A stretch of 64,000 nt of DNA, taken from contig NZ_CP033006.1 in NCBI RefSeq assembly GCF_005237295.1, positions 496,001 through 560,000 on the forward strand, given 5' to 3'. The first letter of the stretch is position 1. Every line of letters begins with the position of its first letter. The notes under the pieces were generated by a model. The model saw only the letters and a program-made list of their open reading frames with translations. It made no database searches and was not told the origin of the DNA. Of this stretch, positions 9,903-19,874 are shown one piece after another. A program made the translations under genes and the position numbers. The stretch comes from Buchnera aphidicola (Macrosiphum euphorbiae) (GTDB lineage: Bacteria; Pseudomonadota; Gammaproteobacteria; Enterobacterales; Enterobacteriaceae).

Positions 9903-11231
9903 TTAAATAATATCAATCATTAAAATTTTTGAACCGCGCTGATAATTATACATTTTCTTTTTACTTTCAGGTAACATGTTAACATCAACTAAAACAAAAC
10001 CTCTTTCTTGAAACCAATGAATACTCTGTGTTGTTAATACAAAAATTTTTTCTAAATGCATTTCTTCAGCATGAATTTTAATTTTTTTTAATAACAAATC
10101 TCCACGAGAAGAATTTCGATAATCAGGATGAACAGCTAAACATGCCATTTCTCCTATCCTTTCTTTTAAAAAAGGATATAATGCTACACAAGCAATAGTT
10201 AAATTATCATGTTCAATGATAGTAAATTTATCCACTTCTATTTCTAATTGTTCTCTTGATCTACGAACTAAAATTCCTTTATTTTCTAAAGGCCGAATTA
10301 ATTCTAATATTCCTCCAATATCATTAATAGTAGCTCGTCTTATTTTTTCTGCTGATTCCATAACCATTTGAGTGCCAATACCATCGCGAGAAAATAATTC
10401 TTGCAAAAGTGCTCCACTTTTATGGTAACTAATCAAATGACTACGATTTACCCCGCTTTTACAAGCTTTGATTGCTCCTCTTAAAAAACGAACAGTTGAA
10501 GAAATATAATCACCTGTTTTTTCTAGTTTTTTAATTGTTTTTTTTATATCATTAGGTAATAATTCAGAAATAATTTTACCTTGATGATCTATAACTCCAT
10601 GATTACTACAAAAACCTATCATTTTTTCTGCTTTTAATTCAATGCTAACTTGAGTCGCTATTTCTTCAGAAGTCAAATTAAAACTTTCTCCTGTTACAGA
10701 AACTGCAACTGGACCAATTAAAACTATAGCTCCATTTTTTAATTGACATTCAATTGCACTTTTATCAATTCTTCTAATTCGACCACTATGACAGTAGTCT
10801 ATACCATCATCTACTCCTAATGGTTGAGCAATAATAAAATTACCACTCACTACATTAATATTTGCTCCTTGAAGAGGAGTATTAGTTAAACTCATAGATA
10901 ATCGAGCTGTAATATCAAGTTGTAATCTTCCCGCTGCTTGTTTTACTTGTTCTAAAGAAGCTAAATCAGTAATCCGTATAGATTTATGATAAACAATGCT
11001 AATATTTTTTTCTCTTAAACTAGTATTAATTTGAGGACAAGCACCATAGACAACTACTAAACGAATACCTAAGCTGTGTAATAGTCCTATATCGTTGATA
11101 ATACCAGAAAAATTTCCATATTTAATTGCTTCGCCACCTAACATTATTATAAATGTTTTGCCACGATGAGCGTTAATATAAGGAACGCTGTGACGAAAAC
11201 CCTGAACTAATTCAGTATTACGTTCTTTCAT
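9903..11231 (-). CDS. argA: N-acetylglutamate synthase (amino-acid acetyltransferase)
   Basis: Catalyses acetyl-CoA + glutamate to N-acetylglutamate, the first step of arginine synthesis. The product is 442 residues (E. coli 443). An N-terminal amino-acid-kinase-like domain ([34 protein letters not shown]) is fused to a C-terminal GNAT domain ([29 protein letters not shown]). GAGGA lies 7 bases upstream of the ATG. It converges on recD with a 37-bp gap. Residues known from E. coli feedback-resistant mutants (His15, Tyr19, Ser54, Arg58, Gly287, Gln432, E. coli numbering) are all wild type here, implying arginine inhibition is kept. One oddity is YGACPQI where E. coli has YGARPQI. Confidence 0.97.
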   Translation of the reverse strand: MKERNTELVQGFRHSVPYINAHRGKTFIIMLGGEAIKYGNFSGIINDIGLLHSLGIRLVVVYGACPQINTSLREKNISIVYHKSIRITDLASLEQVKQAAGRLQLDITARLSMSLTNTPLQGANINVVSGNFIIAQPLGVDDGIDYCHSGRIRRIDKSAIECQLKNGAIVLIGPVAVSVTGESFNLTSEEIATQVSIELKAEKMIGFCSNHGVIDHQGKIISELLPNDIKKTIKKLEKTGDYISSTVRFLRGAIKACKSGVNRSHLISYHKSGALLQELFSRDGIGTQMVMESAEKIRRATINDIGGILELIRPLENKGILVRRSREQLEIEVDKFTIIEHDNLTIACVALYPFLKERIGEMACLAVHPDYRNSSRGDLLLKKIKIHAEEMHLEKIFVLTTQSIHWFQERGFVLVDVNMLPESKKKMYNYQRGSKILMIDII

Positions 11232-11361
11232 AACAATCCTCTTGCATTTTTAGTGCAACCTATATATTATTTTTTATTAATATAATTTTTCTTATATTTT
11301 GAACTAGATTAAAACATTGGAAGGTTTTTAAAAAAGATGGGTTAAATAAAAATATTCAAAC

Positions 11362-11438
<77 letters not shown>

Positions 11439-11546
11439 TCTGTACTAACTTATATAATACACTTTTATAAAAAAATTGCAATAATTTTTATAAAAAAAAT
11501 CATTATTTAAAAATATTTTATGACTTAATAAGTATTAATATAAAAC

Positions 11547-12626
11547 ATGAAAAAAAAAATAATTATAACAGTAGTATTTTTTAGTTTATTTTTTTGCGCT
11601 TTAAAAACATATGCATATGCAACGATCAATCAAGGACAACAATACAAAAAAAAATTAATAAAAAACTTCACAAAAACAAAAAAAATTAACATTGAAGAAA
11701 AAATAACTAATTCAGAATTATTTCTAGTTCAAGTAAAAAAAATAAAAAAATATTCTCCATTTTTATATTTAAAAAATGAACTTATTTATAAAAAAATTTT
11801 AAATTGGTTAAAAAATAACTCTCGTATTGATGAACTTAACCAATTTGGAATAAATTTATTTCAAATGAAGGGTACAGATAACTATGGGAATGTCAAATTA
11901 ACTGGATATTACACACCAATAGTACAAGCTAGAAAAATTAAAAAAAATGATTTTAAATATCCAATATATTCAATGCCTTATCATTTCAATAAAAATGAAC
12001 CTTTACCAAAAAGAAAAGATATATATAATGGAGCTTTAGATAAAAAATATATTTTGGCTTATAGTAACTCTTTAATAGATAATTTTATTATGGAGATTCA
12101 AGGAAGTGCATTTATAGATTATGGCAATAACATAAAACCAACTTTTTTTAGCTATGCTGGAAAAAATGGTTGGCCTTATAAAGCAATCGGACAAATCTTG
12201 ATAAATCGAGGAGATATACAAAAAAAAAATATGTCTATGCAAGCTATTAAAAACTGGTTTAAAAAACATACAAAAAAAGAAATACAAGATTTACTTGAAG
12301 AAAACCAATCTTTTGTATTCTTTAAAGAAACACAAAAAAAACAAGTATATGGTGCAAGTTCTGTCCCATTAATAGCTCAAACATCAGTAGCAGTAGATCC
12401 TTCTATAATAAAAAAAGGAAGTGTAATTTTATTAAAAGTACCATTACTTGATCAAAATGGTTTATTTATTAATAAATATGAAATACGTTTAGTAGTGGCA
12501 TTAGATGTAGGTGGTGCAATAAAAGGTCAACATTTTGATATGTATGAAGGAATTGGTAAAAAAGCTGCTGTATCAGCAGGTTTTTATAATCACTACGGAT
12601 ATGCTTGGGTCTTAAATAACAACTAA
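11547..12626 (+). CDS. mltA: Membrane-bound lytic murein transglycosylase A
   Basis: Cleaves the MurNAc-GlcNAc bond in peptidoglycan, forming 1,6-anhydro-MurNAc. The product is 359 residues (E. coli 365). The MltA domain is clear: [51 protein letters not shown], and the 3D domain [19 protein letters not shown] with the catalytic Asp in LDVGG. The N-terminus is a hydrophobic signal ([20 protein letters not shown]). Cys17 is preceded by Phe-Phe, not by a normal lipobox (L-A/S-G/A-C), and a signal peptidase I-like AYA follows. Export is likely, but outer-membrane lipidation is doubtful. It is separated from argA by the tRNA; amiC is missing. Confidence 0.93.
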   Translation: MKKKIIITVVFFSLFFCALKTYAYATINQGQQYKKKLIKNFTKTKKINIEEKITNSELFLVQVKKIKKYSPFLYLKNELIYKKILNWLKNNSRIDELNQFGINLFQMKGTDNYGNVKLTGYYTPIVQARKIKKNDFKYPIYSMPYHFNKNEPLPKRKDIYNGALDKKYILAYSNSLIDNFIMEIQGSAFIDYGNNIKPTFFSYAGKNGWPYKAIGQILINRGDIQKKNMSMQAIKNWFKKHTKKEIQDLLEENQSFVFFKETQKKQVYGASSVPLIAQTSVAVDPSIIKKGSVILLKVPLLDQNGLFINKYEIRLVVALDVGGAIKGQHFDMYEGIGKKAAVSAGFYNHYGYAWVLNNN

Positions 12627-12661
12627 CTACCTCAATTCTAATAATAAGTTGATATAAAAAT

Positions 12662-13138
12662 ATGAATACAATTCAAGTGGGAATTACAGCTAAAAACGCA
12701 TCTATTGCTATAATTATTTCTCGATTTAATGAATTTATTAATCATAATTTATTATCAGGAGCATTGGATGCTTTGCAAAGAATAGGACAAGTAAATAAAG
12801 ATAATATTTTAAAGATATATGTTCCCGGAACATATGAAATACCAACTGTTGCAAGTCATATTGCAAGTTCTAGTAAATATGATGCTATTATTGCCATAGG
12901 AACAATTATAAAAGGAGATACCGATCATTTTAAATATATTGCTGGTGATACTAGTAGTAATCTTTCACGAATTAGTACTCAATATTTTTTACCTATTACA
13001 TTAGCAATATTAACAACAAAAAACATTGAACAATCAATTGAAAGATCTGGTACGAAAATGGGTAATAAAGGTTCCGAAGCTGCTTTAGCTGCATTAGAAA
13101 TGATTAACATTATGAAAAAATTGAAAAAAGTAATATAA
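12662..13138 (+). CDS. ribH: 6,7-dimethyl-8-ribityllumazine synthase
   Basis: Condenses 5-amino-6-ribitylaminouracil with 3,4-dihydroxy-2-butanone-4-phosphate in riboflavin synthesis. The product is 158 residues (E. coli RibE/RibH 156). Visible family motifs are IISRFNEFIN at the N-terminus, VPGTYEIPTVASHIA, AIGTIIKGDTDHFKYIA (with the His region acting in proton transfer) and GTKMGNKGSEAALAALEM. It usually assembles as a 60-mer capsid. It precedes thiL and ribD; in E. coli the order is ribD-ribE-nusB-thiL, so the cluster is rearranged here. Also named ribE. Confidence 0.96.
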   Translation: MNTIQVGITAKNASIAIIISRFNEFINHNLLSGALDALQRIGQVNKDNILKIYVPGTYEIPTVASHIASSSKYDAIIAIGTIIKGDTDHFKYIAGDTSSNLSRISTQYFLPITLAILTTKNIEQSIERSGTKMGNKGSEAALAALEMINIMKKLKKVI

Positions 13139-13188
13139 TATATTAAATATTTTTATTAAACATCTATTGTAAAATTTAACTGTAAAAA

Positions 13189-14160
13189 ATGAAATATACT
13201 GAATTTGAAATTATTTCTCGATATTTTCAAAAAAATCAAAAAAAAGATTATAATGAAATTAAGGGAATTGGCGATGATAGTGCCTTAATAAAAATACCAC
13301 GAAATAATGTTCTTGCAATTAGCACTGATACACTAGTTGAAGGCACTCATTTTTTAAAAAATATATCTCCTCAAGATTTAGCACATAAAACAGTAGCAGT
13401 CAATCTTAGTGATCTTGCCGCAATGGGCGCGGTGCCACAATGGACAACACTATCTATTACAATGCCTAAATCTGATAGTCTATGGCTAGAAAAATTTAGC
13501 AGTAGTTTTTTCGATATATTAAATAAATATAATGTGCGATTAATTGGAGGTGATACAAACCGTGGCCCATTAAGTGTTACATTAAGTGTTTATGGACTAT
13601 TAAATAAAGATGATGCATTACTAAGAAGCAATGCTAATATAGGAGATTTAATTTATGTAACTGGAACTCTTGGAGAGAGTGCCGCCGGTTTATTTGTGCT
13701 TAAAAAAAAACTATTCATAAAAAATTTAAATATACGAAATTATCTAATTAAAAAACATCTCAACCCTATTCCTAGAGTTTTAGAAGGTATAGCTATTAGC
13801 AAAATTGCTAATTCAGCTATTGATATATCAGATGGATTGATTTCTGATTTAGGTCATATATTAAGTAATAGTCAATGTGGAGCAAATATTAATTTAAATA
13901 AAATACCTATTTCTAAAATTTTAACTGATAACTTTCAACCTAAATATTACTTAGATTGGGCATTAAATATAGGGGAAGATTATGAATTATGTTTTACTAT
14001 CTCGAAAAAAAACATTAAAAAACTCAATTTAATAAAACAAAATTTTTTAATTAATTTTACATGTATTGGATATATTACACCTACCAAACAAGGTTTTAAT
14101 TTATTTTATAATAAAAAGAAAATTATTTTAAAAAAAAAAGGTTTTGATCATTTCAATTAA
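13189..14160 (+). CDS. thiL: Thiamine-monophosphate kinase
   Basis: Phosphorylates thiamine monophosphate to the cofactor thiamine pyrophosphate, which Dxs (encoded 1.7 kb downstream) needs. The product is 323 residues (E. coli 325), an AIR-synthase-type fold. Motifs are GIGDDSALI, ISTDTLVEGTHF with metal- and nucleotide-binding Asp residues, AVNLSDLAAMGA, LIGGDTNRGP, SAIDISDGLISDLGHI and GEDYELCFT. It is located between ribH and ribD on the same strand with short gaps. An A10 tract (14130-14139) lies near the 3' end, where slippage would alter only the last few residues. Confidence 0.96.
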   Translation: MKYTEFEIISRYFQKNQKKDYNEIKGIGDDSALIKIPRNNVLAISTDTLVEGTHFLKNISPQDLAHKTVAVNLSDLAAMGAVPQWTTLSITMPKSDSLWLEKFSSSFFDILNKYNVRLIGGDTNRGPLSVTLSVYGLLNKDDALLRSNANIGDLIYVTGTLGESAAGLFVLKKKLFIKNLNIRNYLIKKHLNPIPRVLEGIAISKIANSAIDISDGLISDLGHILSNSQCGANINLNKIPISKILTDNFQPKYYLDWALNIGEDYELCFTISKKNIKKLNLIKQNFLINFTCIGYITPTKQGFNLFYNKKKIILKKKGFDHFN

Positions 14161-14199
14161 AAACAATTTTTTAATAAAAAAAACATATGCTGGTTAAAA

Positions 14200-14643
14200 A
14201 TGAATGATATATTTTATATGAAAAGAGCAATAGAACTTAGTAAATTAGGTGAATTTACTACAGCACCTAATCCTAATGTAGGATGTGTAATTGTAAAAAA
14301 TAATATTATTGTTGGAGAAGGATGGCATGAACAACCAGGAAAAAATCATGCAGAAATTAACGCATTAATTATGGCTGGTCAAAAAGCACAAGGAGGAACA
14401 GCTTATATAACACTAGAACCATGCAATTATTTTGGCAAAACACCTCCATGCTGTAATGCTCTTATTAAAGCTGGAATTAATCGTGTTATAATTTCTAATA
14501 TAGATCCTAATCCTAAAGTATCTGGAAATGGAGTTTTATATTTGAAAAAATATGGAATTTTTGTAAAAATAGGTTTATTGGCAGAAGAGTCAAAAAGAAA
14601 TAATAAAGGATTTTTTAAAAGAATGAAAACTGGTTTGCCATGA
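14200..14643 (+). CDS. ribD1: Riboflavin biosynthesis RibD, deaminase domain (first half)
   Basis: Deaminates 2,5-diamino-6-(ribosylamino)-4-pyrimidinone 5'-phosphate. The 147 residues form the cytidine-deaminase-like domain with the zinc ligands in HAEINAL and the PCNYFGKTPPC motif, plus the substrate-binding segment APNPNVGCVIV. The frame ends at TGA 14641-14643 right after KGFFKRMKTGLP. The next codons in the same frame, [12 protein letters not shown], continue the E. coli protein exactly where Tyr stands in E. coli. So this is one gene interrupted by a single in-frame TGA, not a frameshift. Buchnera annotations list the halves as ribD1 and ribD2. Confidence 0.93.
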   Translation: MNDIFYMKRAIELSKLGEFTTAPNPNVGCVIVKNNIIVGEGWHEQPGKNHAEINALIMAGQKAQGGTAYITLEPCNYFGKTPPCCNALIKAGINRVIISNIDPNPKVSGNGVLYLKKYGIFVKIGLLAEESKRNNKGFFKRMKTGLP

Positions 14644-14685
14644 ATACAACTTAAACTTGCTATATCAATAGATGGAAGAATTGCC

Positions 14686-15321
14686 ATGAAAAATGGTAAC
14701 AGCAAGTGGATTACTTCTAAACATGCACGTCAAGATGTTCAAAGGTTTCGAGCAAAAAGTTCAGTTATTATGAGTACCAGCTCTACTATTTTAAGTGATA
14801 ATCCTTTATTAAATGTACGATATCAGGAATTTGATGAAAAAACACTATCTATTTTTCCTAAAAAAATATTTCAAGATCCTATAAGAGTAATTATAGATAG
14901 TAAAAATCGTGTTCAGCCATCACATAACATTATTAAAACAAAAGGAAAAGTTTGGTTGGTACGATTAAAATCTGACAAAAATATATGGCCAAAAAATACG
15001 AAACAAATTATAGAAAAATCACATAATAAAAAAATTGATATATTGTCTCTTTTTAAACTTTTAGGGAAATCAGAAATTAATAGTGTTTGGATAGAAGCAG
15101 GAAGCATTTTATCAGGATTTTTATTAAATTCATATTTAATAGATGAATTAATCATATATATGGCACCTAAAATACTAGGACATGAAGCTAAACCATTATG
15201 TACAATTTATAAAAAATTAAAAATATCAAATTCTCTTCAATTTAAATTTCAAGATATTTGCCAAATAGGTCCTGATATAAGATTAATTTTATCTCCTAAA
15301 CAACATAATATAAATACATGA
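14686..15321 (+). CDS. ribD2: Riboflavin biosynthesis RibD, reductase domain (second half)
   Basis: NADPH-dependent reduction of 5-amino-6-(ribosylamino)uracil 5'-phosphate, the step after the RibD deaminase. The 211 residues from ATG 14686 match the RibD C-terminal domain: [62 protein letters not shown]. The ATG has a GGAAG 8 bases upstream. Starting there removes KLAISIDGR, the first strand and conserved SxDG motif of the reductase fold, which is encoded in frame between the TGA and this ATG. Translation may begin earlier at a non-ATG codon from 14644 on, or come from TGA readthrough (373-residue fusion; E. coli RibD 367). Confidence 0.85.
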   Translation: MKNGNSKWITSKHARQDVQRFRAKSSVIMSTSSTILSDNPLLNVRYQEFDEKTLSIFPKKIFQDPIRVIIDSKNRVQPSHNIIKTKGKVWLVRLKSDKNIWPKNTKQIIEKSHNKKIDILSLFKLLGKSEINSVWIEAGSILSGFLLNSYLIDELIIYMAPKILGHEAKPLCTIYKKLKISNSLQFKFQDICQIGPDIRLILSPKQHNINT

Positions 15322-15342
15322 AAAATAAGAGAAATTTTATTT

Positions 15343-15774
15343 ATGAATCCATCTTCTCGAAGAAAAGCACGAGCATGTGCTTTACAAATGTTGTATTCTT
15401 GGGAAATATCTCATAACAACATTAAAGAAAGTGCTATTGAGTTTTTAAAAGAAAAAAATACAAAAAATATTGACATAGCATATTTTTATGAGTTAATTAT
15501 TGGTATTACATGTGAATGTGAAGATATAGACAATTTAATGAAACCTTATTTGTTTAGATCCCTAAAAGAATTAGGACATATTGAAAGGGCAATTCTTAGA
15601 ATTTCATTCTATGAATTACATAAAAGAAACGATATACCTTATAAGGTATCTATTAACGAAGGCATTGAACTAGCTAAATTATTTGGTTCTGAAGATAGTC
15701 ATAAATTCATCAATGGAGTTTTAGATAAAGCGGTATTTAAAATGGGATATAATAAAAAAGTTATTACCACATAA
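15343..15774 (+). CDS. nusB: Transcription antitermination factor NusB
   Basis: Binds boxA RNA with NusE (S10) in rRNA antitermination complexes. The product is 143 residues (E. coli 139), all-helical. Recognised by [18 protein letters not shown] at the N-terminus, the arginine-rich RNA-binding end, and by [29 protein letters not shown] and [10 protein letters not shown]. It begins 21 bases after the ribD stop, so it is probably in the ribH-thiL-ribD transcript, as ribE-nusB in E. coli. It converges on dxs with a 54-bp A/T-rich gap. Confidence 0.96.
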   Translation: MNPSSRRKARACALQMLYSWEISHNNIKESAIEFLKEKNTKNIDIAYFYELIIGITCECEDIDNLMKPYLFRSLKELGHIERAILRISFYELHKRNDIPYKVSINEGIELAKLFGSEDSHKFINGVLDKAVFKMGYNKKVITT

Positions 15775-15828
15775 TTATGCAATAAAAAAAATTTTTATAT
15801 CATATAGTTAATATAAATGTTTTCTATC

Positions 15829-17655
15829 TCATTGTGCCAACCAATAAAATATTTGTTTATGAATACCTTCTGCATCTAATTGATAATCATGTCTAATTTC
15901 TTCTTGAGTACCCTGCGGAATAAACGTGTCTGGTAATCCAATATTTAAAACTGGTAAAAAAATCTTTTTTATCATAATAAATTCATTTACAGAACTTCCT
16001 GCTCCACCAGAAATTACGCCTTCTTCGAGAGTAATAAAAAATTTATGTTTAGAAGATAATTTTAAAATCATATTTTTATCTAAAGGCTTGACAAAACGCA
16101 TATCAACTAATGTTGCATCTAAATTATTTGCCGCAAAAAAAGCATTTTGTAATAAAGTACCAAAATTTAAAATAGCTATTTTTTTTCCTATTCTTTTTAT
16201 TACAGATTTTCCTAATGGAATACTATTCATAGGCATTAACAATGCACCAACACCATGACCTTTAGGATATCTTACTACACTAGGACCTTTATTATGCATA
16301 TAACCAGTATAAAGCATTTGACGACACTCATTTTCATTACTAGGCGTCATAATAATAATTCCAGGAATACATCTTAAATAAGCTAAATCAAAAATTCCTT
16401 GATGAGTCTGGCCATCATCTCCAACAATGCCTCCTCTATCAACAGCAAATAAAACAGAAAGTTTTTGTAATGCTACATCATGTATAAGTTGATCATAAGC
16501 TCGTTGTAAAAAAGTTGAATAAATAGAAACGACTGGTTTATAACCACTAATTGCAAGACCTGCAGCAAAAGTAACTGCATGTTGTTCGGCAATAGCAACA
16601 TCAAAGTATTGATTTGGAAAAAGACGGGAAAATTTTACCATTCCAGAACCTTCACACATTGCAGGCGTAATAGCCATTAATTTTTTATCAAATGTAGCTA
16701 TTTCACACAGCCAAGAACCAAAAACATCTGAATAAGTAAGAGATTTTGAAACTGATGAATCATATGAAGATATTGAATGCCATTTAATAGGATCTAGCTC
16801 AGCTGGAAGATAACCTTTTCCTTTTTTAGTTATGAGATGTAATAAATAAGTGCCTTTTTTATTTTTTATTTCTTGTAATACATTAATAATAGAAAAAATA
16901 TTGTGTCCATCAAATGGTCCTAAATATTTAAATCCTAAATTAGAAAATATTGAATTAAAAGAAATGCAATTATTTTCAATTTTTTTATTTTTTTTGGAAA
17001 ATTGTTGGCGGAATAAATGTATTTTTTTTCTATTTTTTTTAATGTTTGTGATTTTTCTTAAAATTTTTAAATGCTTATTAAGAACTCCTACACTTTTTGA
17101 AATAGACATTTGATTATCATTTAATATAACTAATAAATCAGGTTTTATTTCTCCAGCATGATTCATAGCTTCAAACGCCATACCTGCAGTCATTGCACCA
17201 TCACCAATAATACAAATTGTTTGTCTATTTTTACCTTCTTTTTGAGCTGCAATAGACATGCCTAAACCTGCAGAAATTGAAGTAGAAGAATGACCAACAC
17301 TTAAAGTATCATATTTACTTTCTTCTCGACAAGGAAATGAATGTAATCCATTTTTTTTTCTAATACTATGAATTTTCTTACTTCTTCCAGTCAATATTTT
17401 ATGCGGATATGCTTGATGTCCTGTATCCCATAATAAATTATCAAAGGGGGTGTTATAAACATAATGAAGTGCTACAGTAATTTCTACTACACCTAATCCA
17501 GAAGAAAAGTGTCCTTTAGAAACAGTAACTACATCTGATAAATATTTACGTAGTTCAAAACATAATTGCGGTAATTTTTCTACAGGTAAAAGCCGTAAAT
17601 TTTCTACTGAATTAGCAAAAGATAAAATTGGATATTTTTTAGAATTTAAATTCAT
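15829..17655 (-). CDS. dxs: 1-deoxy-D-xylulose-5-phosphate synthase
   Basis: Thiamine-pyrophosphate enzyme condensing pyruvate and GAP to DXP, the entry of the MEP isoprenoid pathway. The product is 608 residues (E. coli 620). Motifs are [15 protein letters not shown], the TPP/Mg site [19 protein letters not shown] to NDNQMSIS, and the pyrimidine-domain motif [17 protein letters not shown]. The ATG at 17655 is preferred because [11 protein letters not shown] aligns with the E. coli start; an upstream in-frame TTG at 17682 would overlap ispA. The region after [18 protein letters not shown] is Lys/Asn-rich and poorly conserved. It lies 19 bp downstream of ispA, as in E. coli. Confidence 0.96.
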   Translation of the reverse strand: MNLNSKKYPILSFANSVENLRLLPVEKLPQLCFELRKYLSDVVTVSKGHFSSGLGVVEITVALHYVYNTPFDNLLWDTGHQAYPHKILTGRSKKIHSIRKKNGLHSFPCREESKYDTLSVGHSSTSISAGLGMSIAAQKEGKNRQTICIIGDGAMTAGMAFEAMNHAGEIKPDLLVILNDNQMSISKSVGVLNKHLKILRKITNIKKNRKKIHLFRQQFSKKNKKIENNCISFNSIFSNLGFKYLGPFDGHNIFSIINVLQEIKNKKGTYLLHLITKKGKGYLPAELDPIKWHSISSYDSSVSKSLTYSDVFGSWLCEIATFDKKLMAITPAMCEGSGMVKFSRLFPNQYFDVAIAEQHAVTFAAGLAISGYKPVVSIYSTFLQRAYDQLIHDVALQKLSVLFAVDRGGIVGDDGQTHQGIFDLAYLRCIPGIIIMTPSNENECRQMLYTGYMHNKGPSVVRYPKGHGVGALLMPMNSIPLGKSVIKRIGKKIAILNFGTLLQNAFFAANNLDATLVDMRFVKPLDKNMILKLSSKHKFFITLEEGVISGGAGSSVNEFIMIKKIFLPVLNIGLPDTFIPQGTQEEIRHDYQLDAEGIHKQIFYWLAQ

Positions 17656-17674
17656 TAGATACTCATTATTAAAT

Positions 17675-18559
17675 TTATTCAATACGTTTGATTATAAATT
17701 TTATTAGTTTTTCTAGTGTGCTAGTGTTAAAATTTTTTTTTAAACTATATAATGCTAAAAATGATTTTTTATATAATTGTTTTATTTTTTTTCTTGACTT
17801 ATCTAGACCTATTATTGATGGATAAGTATTTTTTCTTATTATTTTATTATTTTCTATATCTACTGTATCTTTTTTAAAATCTAAGATATCATCTTGAATT
17901 TGAAATGCTAAACCAAGAGAAGTAGAAAATACATCTAATATTGATAATTCAGATTTAGAAAAATTATTAGAAGATAAATATACTAAACGTACAGCAGAAC
18001 GCATCAAATAAGCAGTTTTATAAAAATTAATAGTTTCTAATCTAGACAAATTCACTTCTTCTGTTGCTGCTTCTAAATCTAATTTTTGACCTATGCACAT
18101 TCCAGATGAACCGATAGAATTAGACAATTCAGAAATCATTTTTATACGTTTTGAATTAGACACATTTGGCATAAAATTTGTTGATAAAACATTAAATGCA
18201 AGACTTTGTAAAGCATCACCAGCAAGTAAGGAAGTGCTCTCACCATATTTTATATGACAAGAAATTTTTCCTCTTCTAAAATTATCGTCGTCCATACAAG
18301 GCAAATCATCATGTATTAAAGAATATGAATGAATAAATTCAATAGAAGCAGATATAGCATCTAATGTAATTATATTTACTCTTAAAACTTCTCCAGTAGC
18401 GTATACTAAAGATGAACGTAATCTTTTACTTCCTGAAAATACACTATATTTCATTGCTCTCAAAAGATTAGATTTTTGAAAAGGTAACTGATTTAATACA
18501 TGAAATAATTTTTTATTGATACGATTTTTATATATCTTGTATAGATGAAAAAAATGCAT
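17675..18559 (-). CDS. ispA: (2E,6E)-farnesyl diphosphate synthase
   Basis: Trans-prenyltransferase making geranyl and farnesyl diphosphate from IPP and DMAPP. The product is 294 residues from ATG 18559 (E. coli 299). The first Asp-rich motif is [10 protein letters not shown] and the second [21 protein letters not shown] carries the IPP-binding Lys-Arg. AFNVLSTN and [10 protein letters not shown] also match. An upstream TTG (18589) would add 10 residues without homologous support. FPP supplies CyoE (heme O farnesylation) in this window and undecaprenyl phosphate. It is in an ispA-dxs pair like E. coli, where xseB precedes it; xseB is not here. Confidence 0.94.
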   Translation of the reverse strand: MHFFHLYKIYKNRINKKLFHVLNQLPFQKSNLLRAMKYSVFSGSKRLRSSLVYATGEVLRVNIITLDAISASIEFIHSYSLIHDDLPCMDDDNFRRGKISCHIKYGESTSLLAGDALQSLAFNVLSTNFMPNVSNSKRIKMISELSNSIGSSGMCIGQKLDLEAATEEVNLSRLETINFYKTAYLMRSAVRLVYLSSNNFSKSELSILDVFSTSLGLAFQIQDDILDFKKDTVDIENNKIIRKNTYPSIIGLDKSRKKIKQLYKKSFLALYSLKKNFNTSTLEKLIKFIIKRIE

Positions 18560-18648
18560 ATTCAAGTACCCAAAAAAGTAAAAATTCAATTTTTTATATA
18601 AGATAATTATCTATTATTTATAGAATTTAATTATACTATCAATAAAAT

Positions 18649-19809
18649 CTACTTCTTACAAAAGAAACTAAAAATTAACCACAGAACAATAATAAAAATT
18701 TCAAATAAAAAAATTTGTGAAAAATTTAAAAATCCACATAACCAACCACTAACAATTCCACCAAAAAAAATACCTAAAAACTGACTAGTAGAATAAATAC
18801 TCATTATACTACCTTTATGATTATTTAATAATTGTTTGCTAAGATGTGAAGGAAGAAAAACTTCAAGAAAATTAAAAGATATAAAAAATATCTGCAAAGA
18901 AATTATTAAAAATAATAAATTATTTTGTGCTTCCAGAAAAATAATTTCTGAAAATAAAATAAATAAAATGCAAATTTCAATAATGTTTTCTAAAATATAT
19001 TTAGATTTACAGTAAAATATAAATAAGAATAAAATAAAAAAAGAAATCAATATAGTACCTAAATATACTTTCCAATGATTATTTAAAGTAAATCCAGACG
19101 CTTCAAAATTATTAGGAATAATCATAAAATTAATCATCAATAAAAAATGTAAAAAAAATATACCTAAATAAGATCTAAAAAAAATTTTATTTAAAATAAA
19201 CTTTAATTTTTCACTATATGAACAACATATATAATTTTCTGGTAATACATTTTTTTTCGAACAAGGAATAGAAAAATAAACAATTATCATGCAAAGGATA
19301 GATAATAATGCAGACATCCAAAATATTGAAAAAAATCCAAAATATTGAACAATTACAGGTCCAGAAACCATAGAAATTAAAAAAGAAACAGCAAAACTTG
19401 TACCTATAGCAGCAATAGATTTGACACGATTTTCTTCTCGAACTAAATCAGATAGACAAGCCATACATACACCAGATATAGCCCCTGAACCTTGTAAAAA
19501 CCTACCAATGATTAATCCCCAAATTGAATGAATATTGGCTGATATAATATTTCCAATAAAAAACATAAAAAGACCTAATGTAATTATTTTTTTTCGGCCA
19601 AATTTATCAGATAAAATTCCAAATGGAATTTGAAAAATTACTTGAGCAATACCATATATTCCCATTGAAAAACCAATTAAAAATTTATTTCCTCCATCTA
19701 AAAGCATTCCATATTTACTTAAAATAGGAAGAATCATAAACATTCCTAACATGCGTAACAAAAAAATTATACAAAAACTTAATGTAACTTGTAATTCTGA
19801 AAAGTTCAT
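18649..19809 (-). CDS. yajR: MFS transporter, YajR family (lacking the C-terminal domain)
   Basis: A 386-residue, 12-helix major facilitator protein. LRMLGMFMILPILSKYG, IGFSMGIYGIAQVIFQIPFG, motif A GILSDKFGRKK and FLQGSGAISGVCMACLSDL match E. coli YajR closely, and its place next to cyoE agrees with E. coli synteny. The E. coli protein is about 454 residues and carries a ferredoxin-like cytosolic domain after TM12. Here the protein ends shortly after the last helix, so that domain is gone. The substrate is not known; drug/proton antiport is only a family-level guess. No sibling MFS gene is nearby. Confidence 0.85.
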   Translation of the reverse strand: MNFSELQVTLSFCIIFLLRMLGMFMILPILSKYGMLLDGGNKFLIGFSMGIYGIAQVIFQIPFGILSDKFGRKKIITLGLFMFFIGNIISANIHSIWGLIIGRFLQGSGAISGVCMACLSDLVREENRVKSIAAIGTSFAVSFLISMVSGPVIVQYFGFFSIFWMSALLSILCMIIVYFSIPCSKKNVLPENYICCSYSEKLKFILNKIFFRSYLGIFFLHFLLMINFMIIPNNFEASGFTLNNHWKVYLGTILISFFILFLFIFYCKSKYILENIIEICILFILFSEIIFLEAQNNLLFLIISLQIFFISFNFLEVFLPSHLSKQLLNNHKGSIMSIYSTSQFLGIFFGGIVSGWLCGFLNFSQIFLFEIFIIVLWLIFSFFCKK

Positions 19810-19874
19810 TTTATAATTCTCTATTCTTAATATTTTTTTAAAACTTATCTAAGTTAAACTATATTTATTAAAAA

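Noticed and set aside
14427-14705. Minus-strand frame spanning the ribD break
   Set aside because: Shadow of ribD; no homology, and the sense frames on both sides are conserved.
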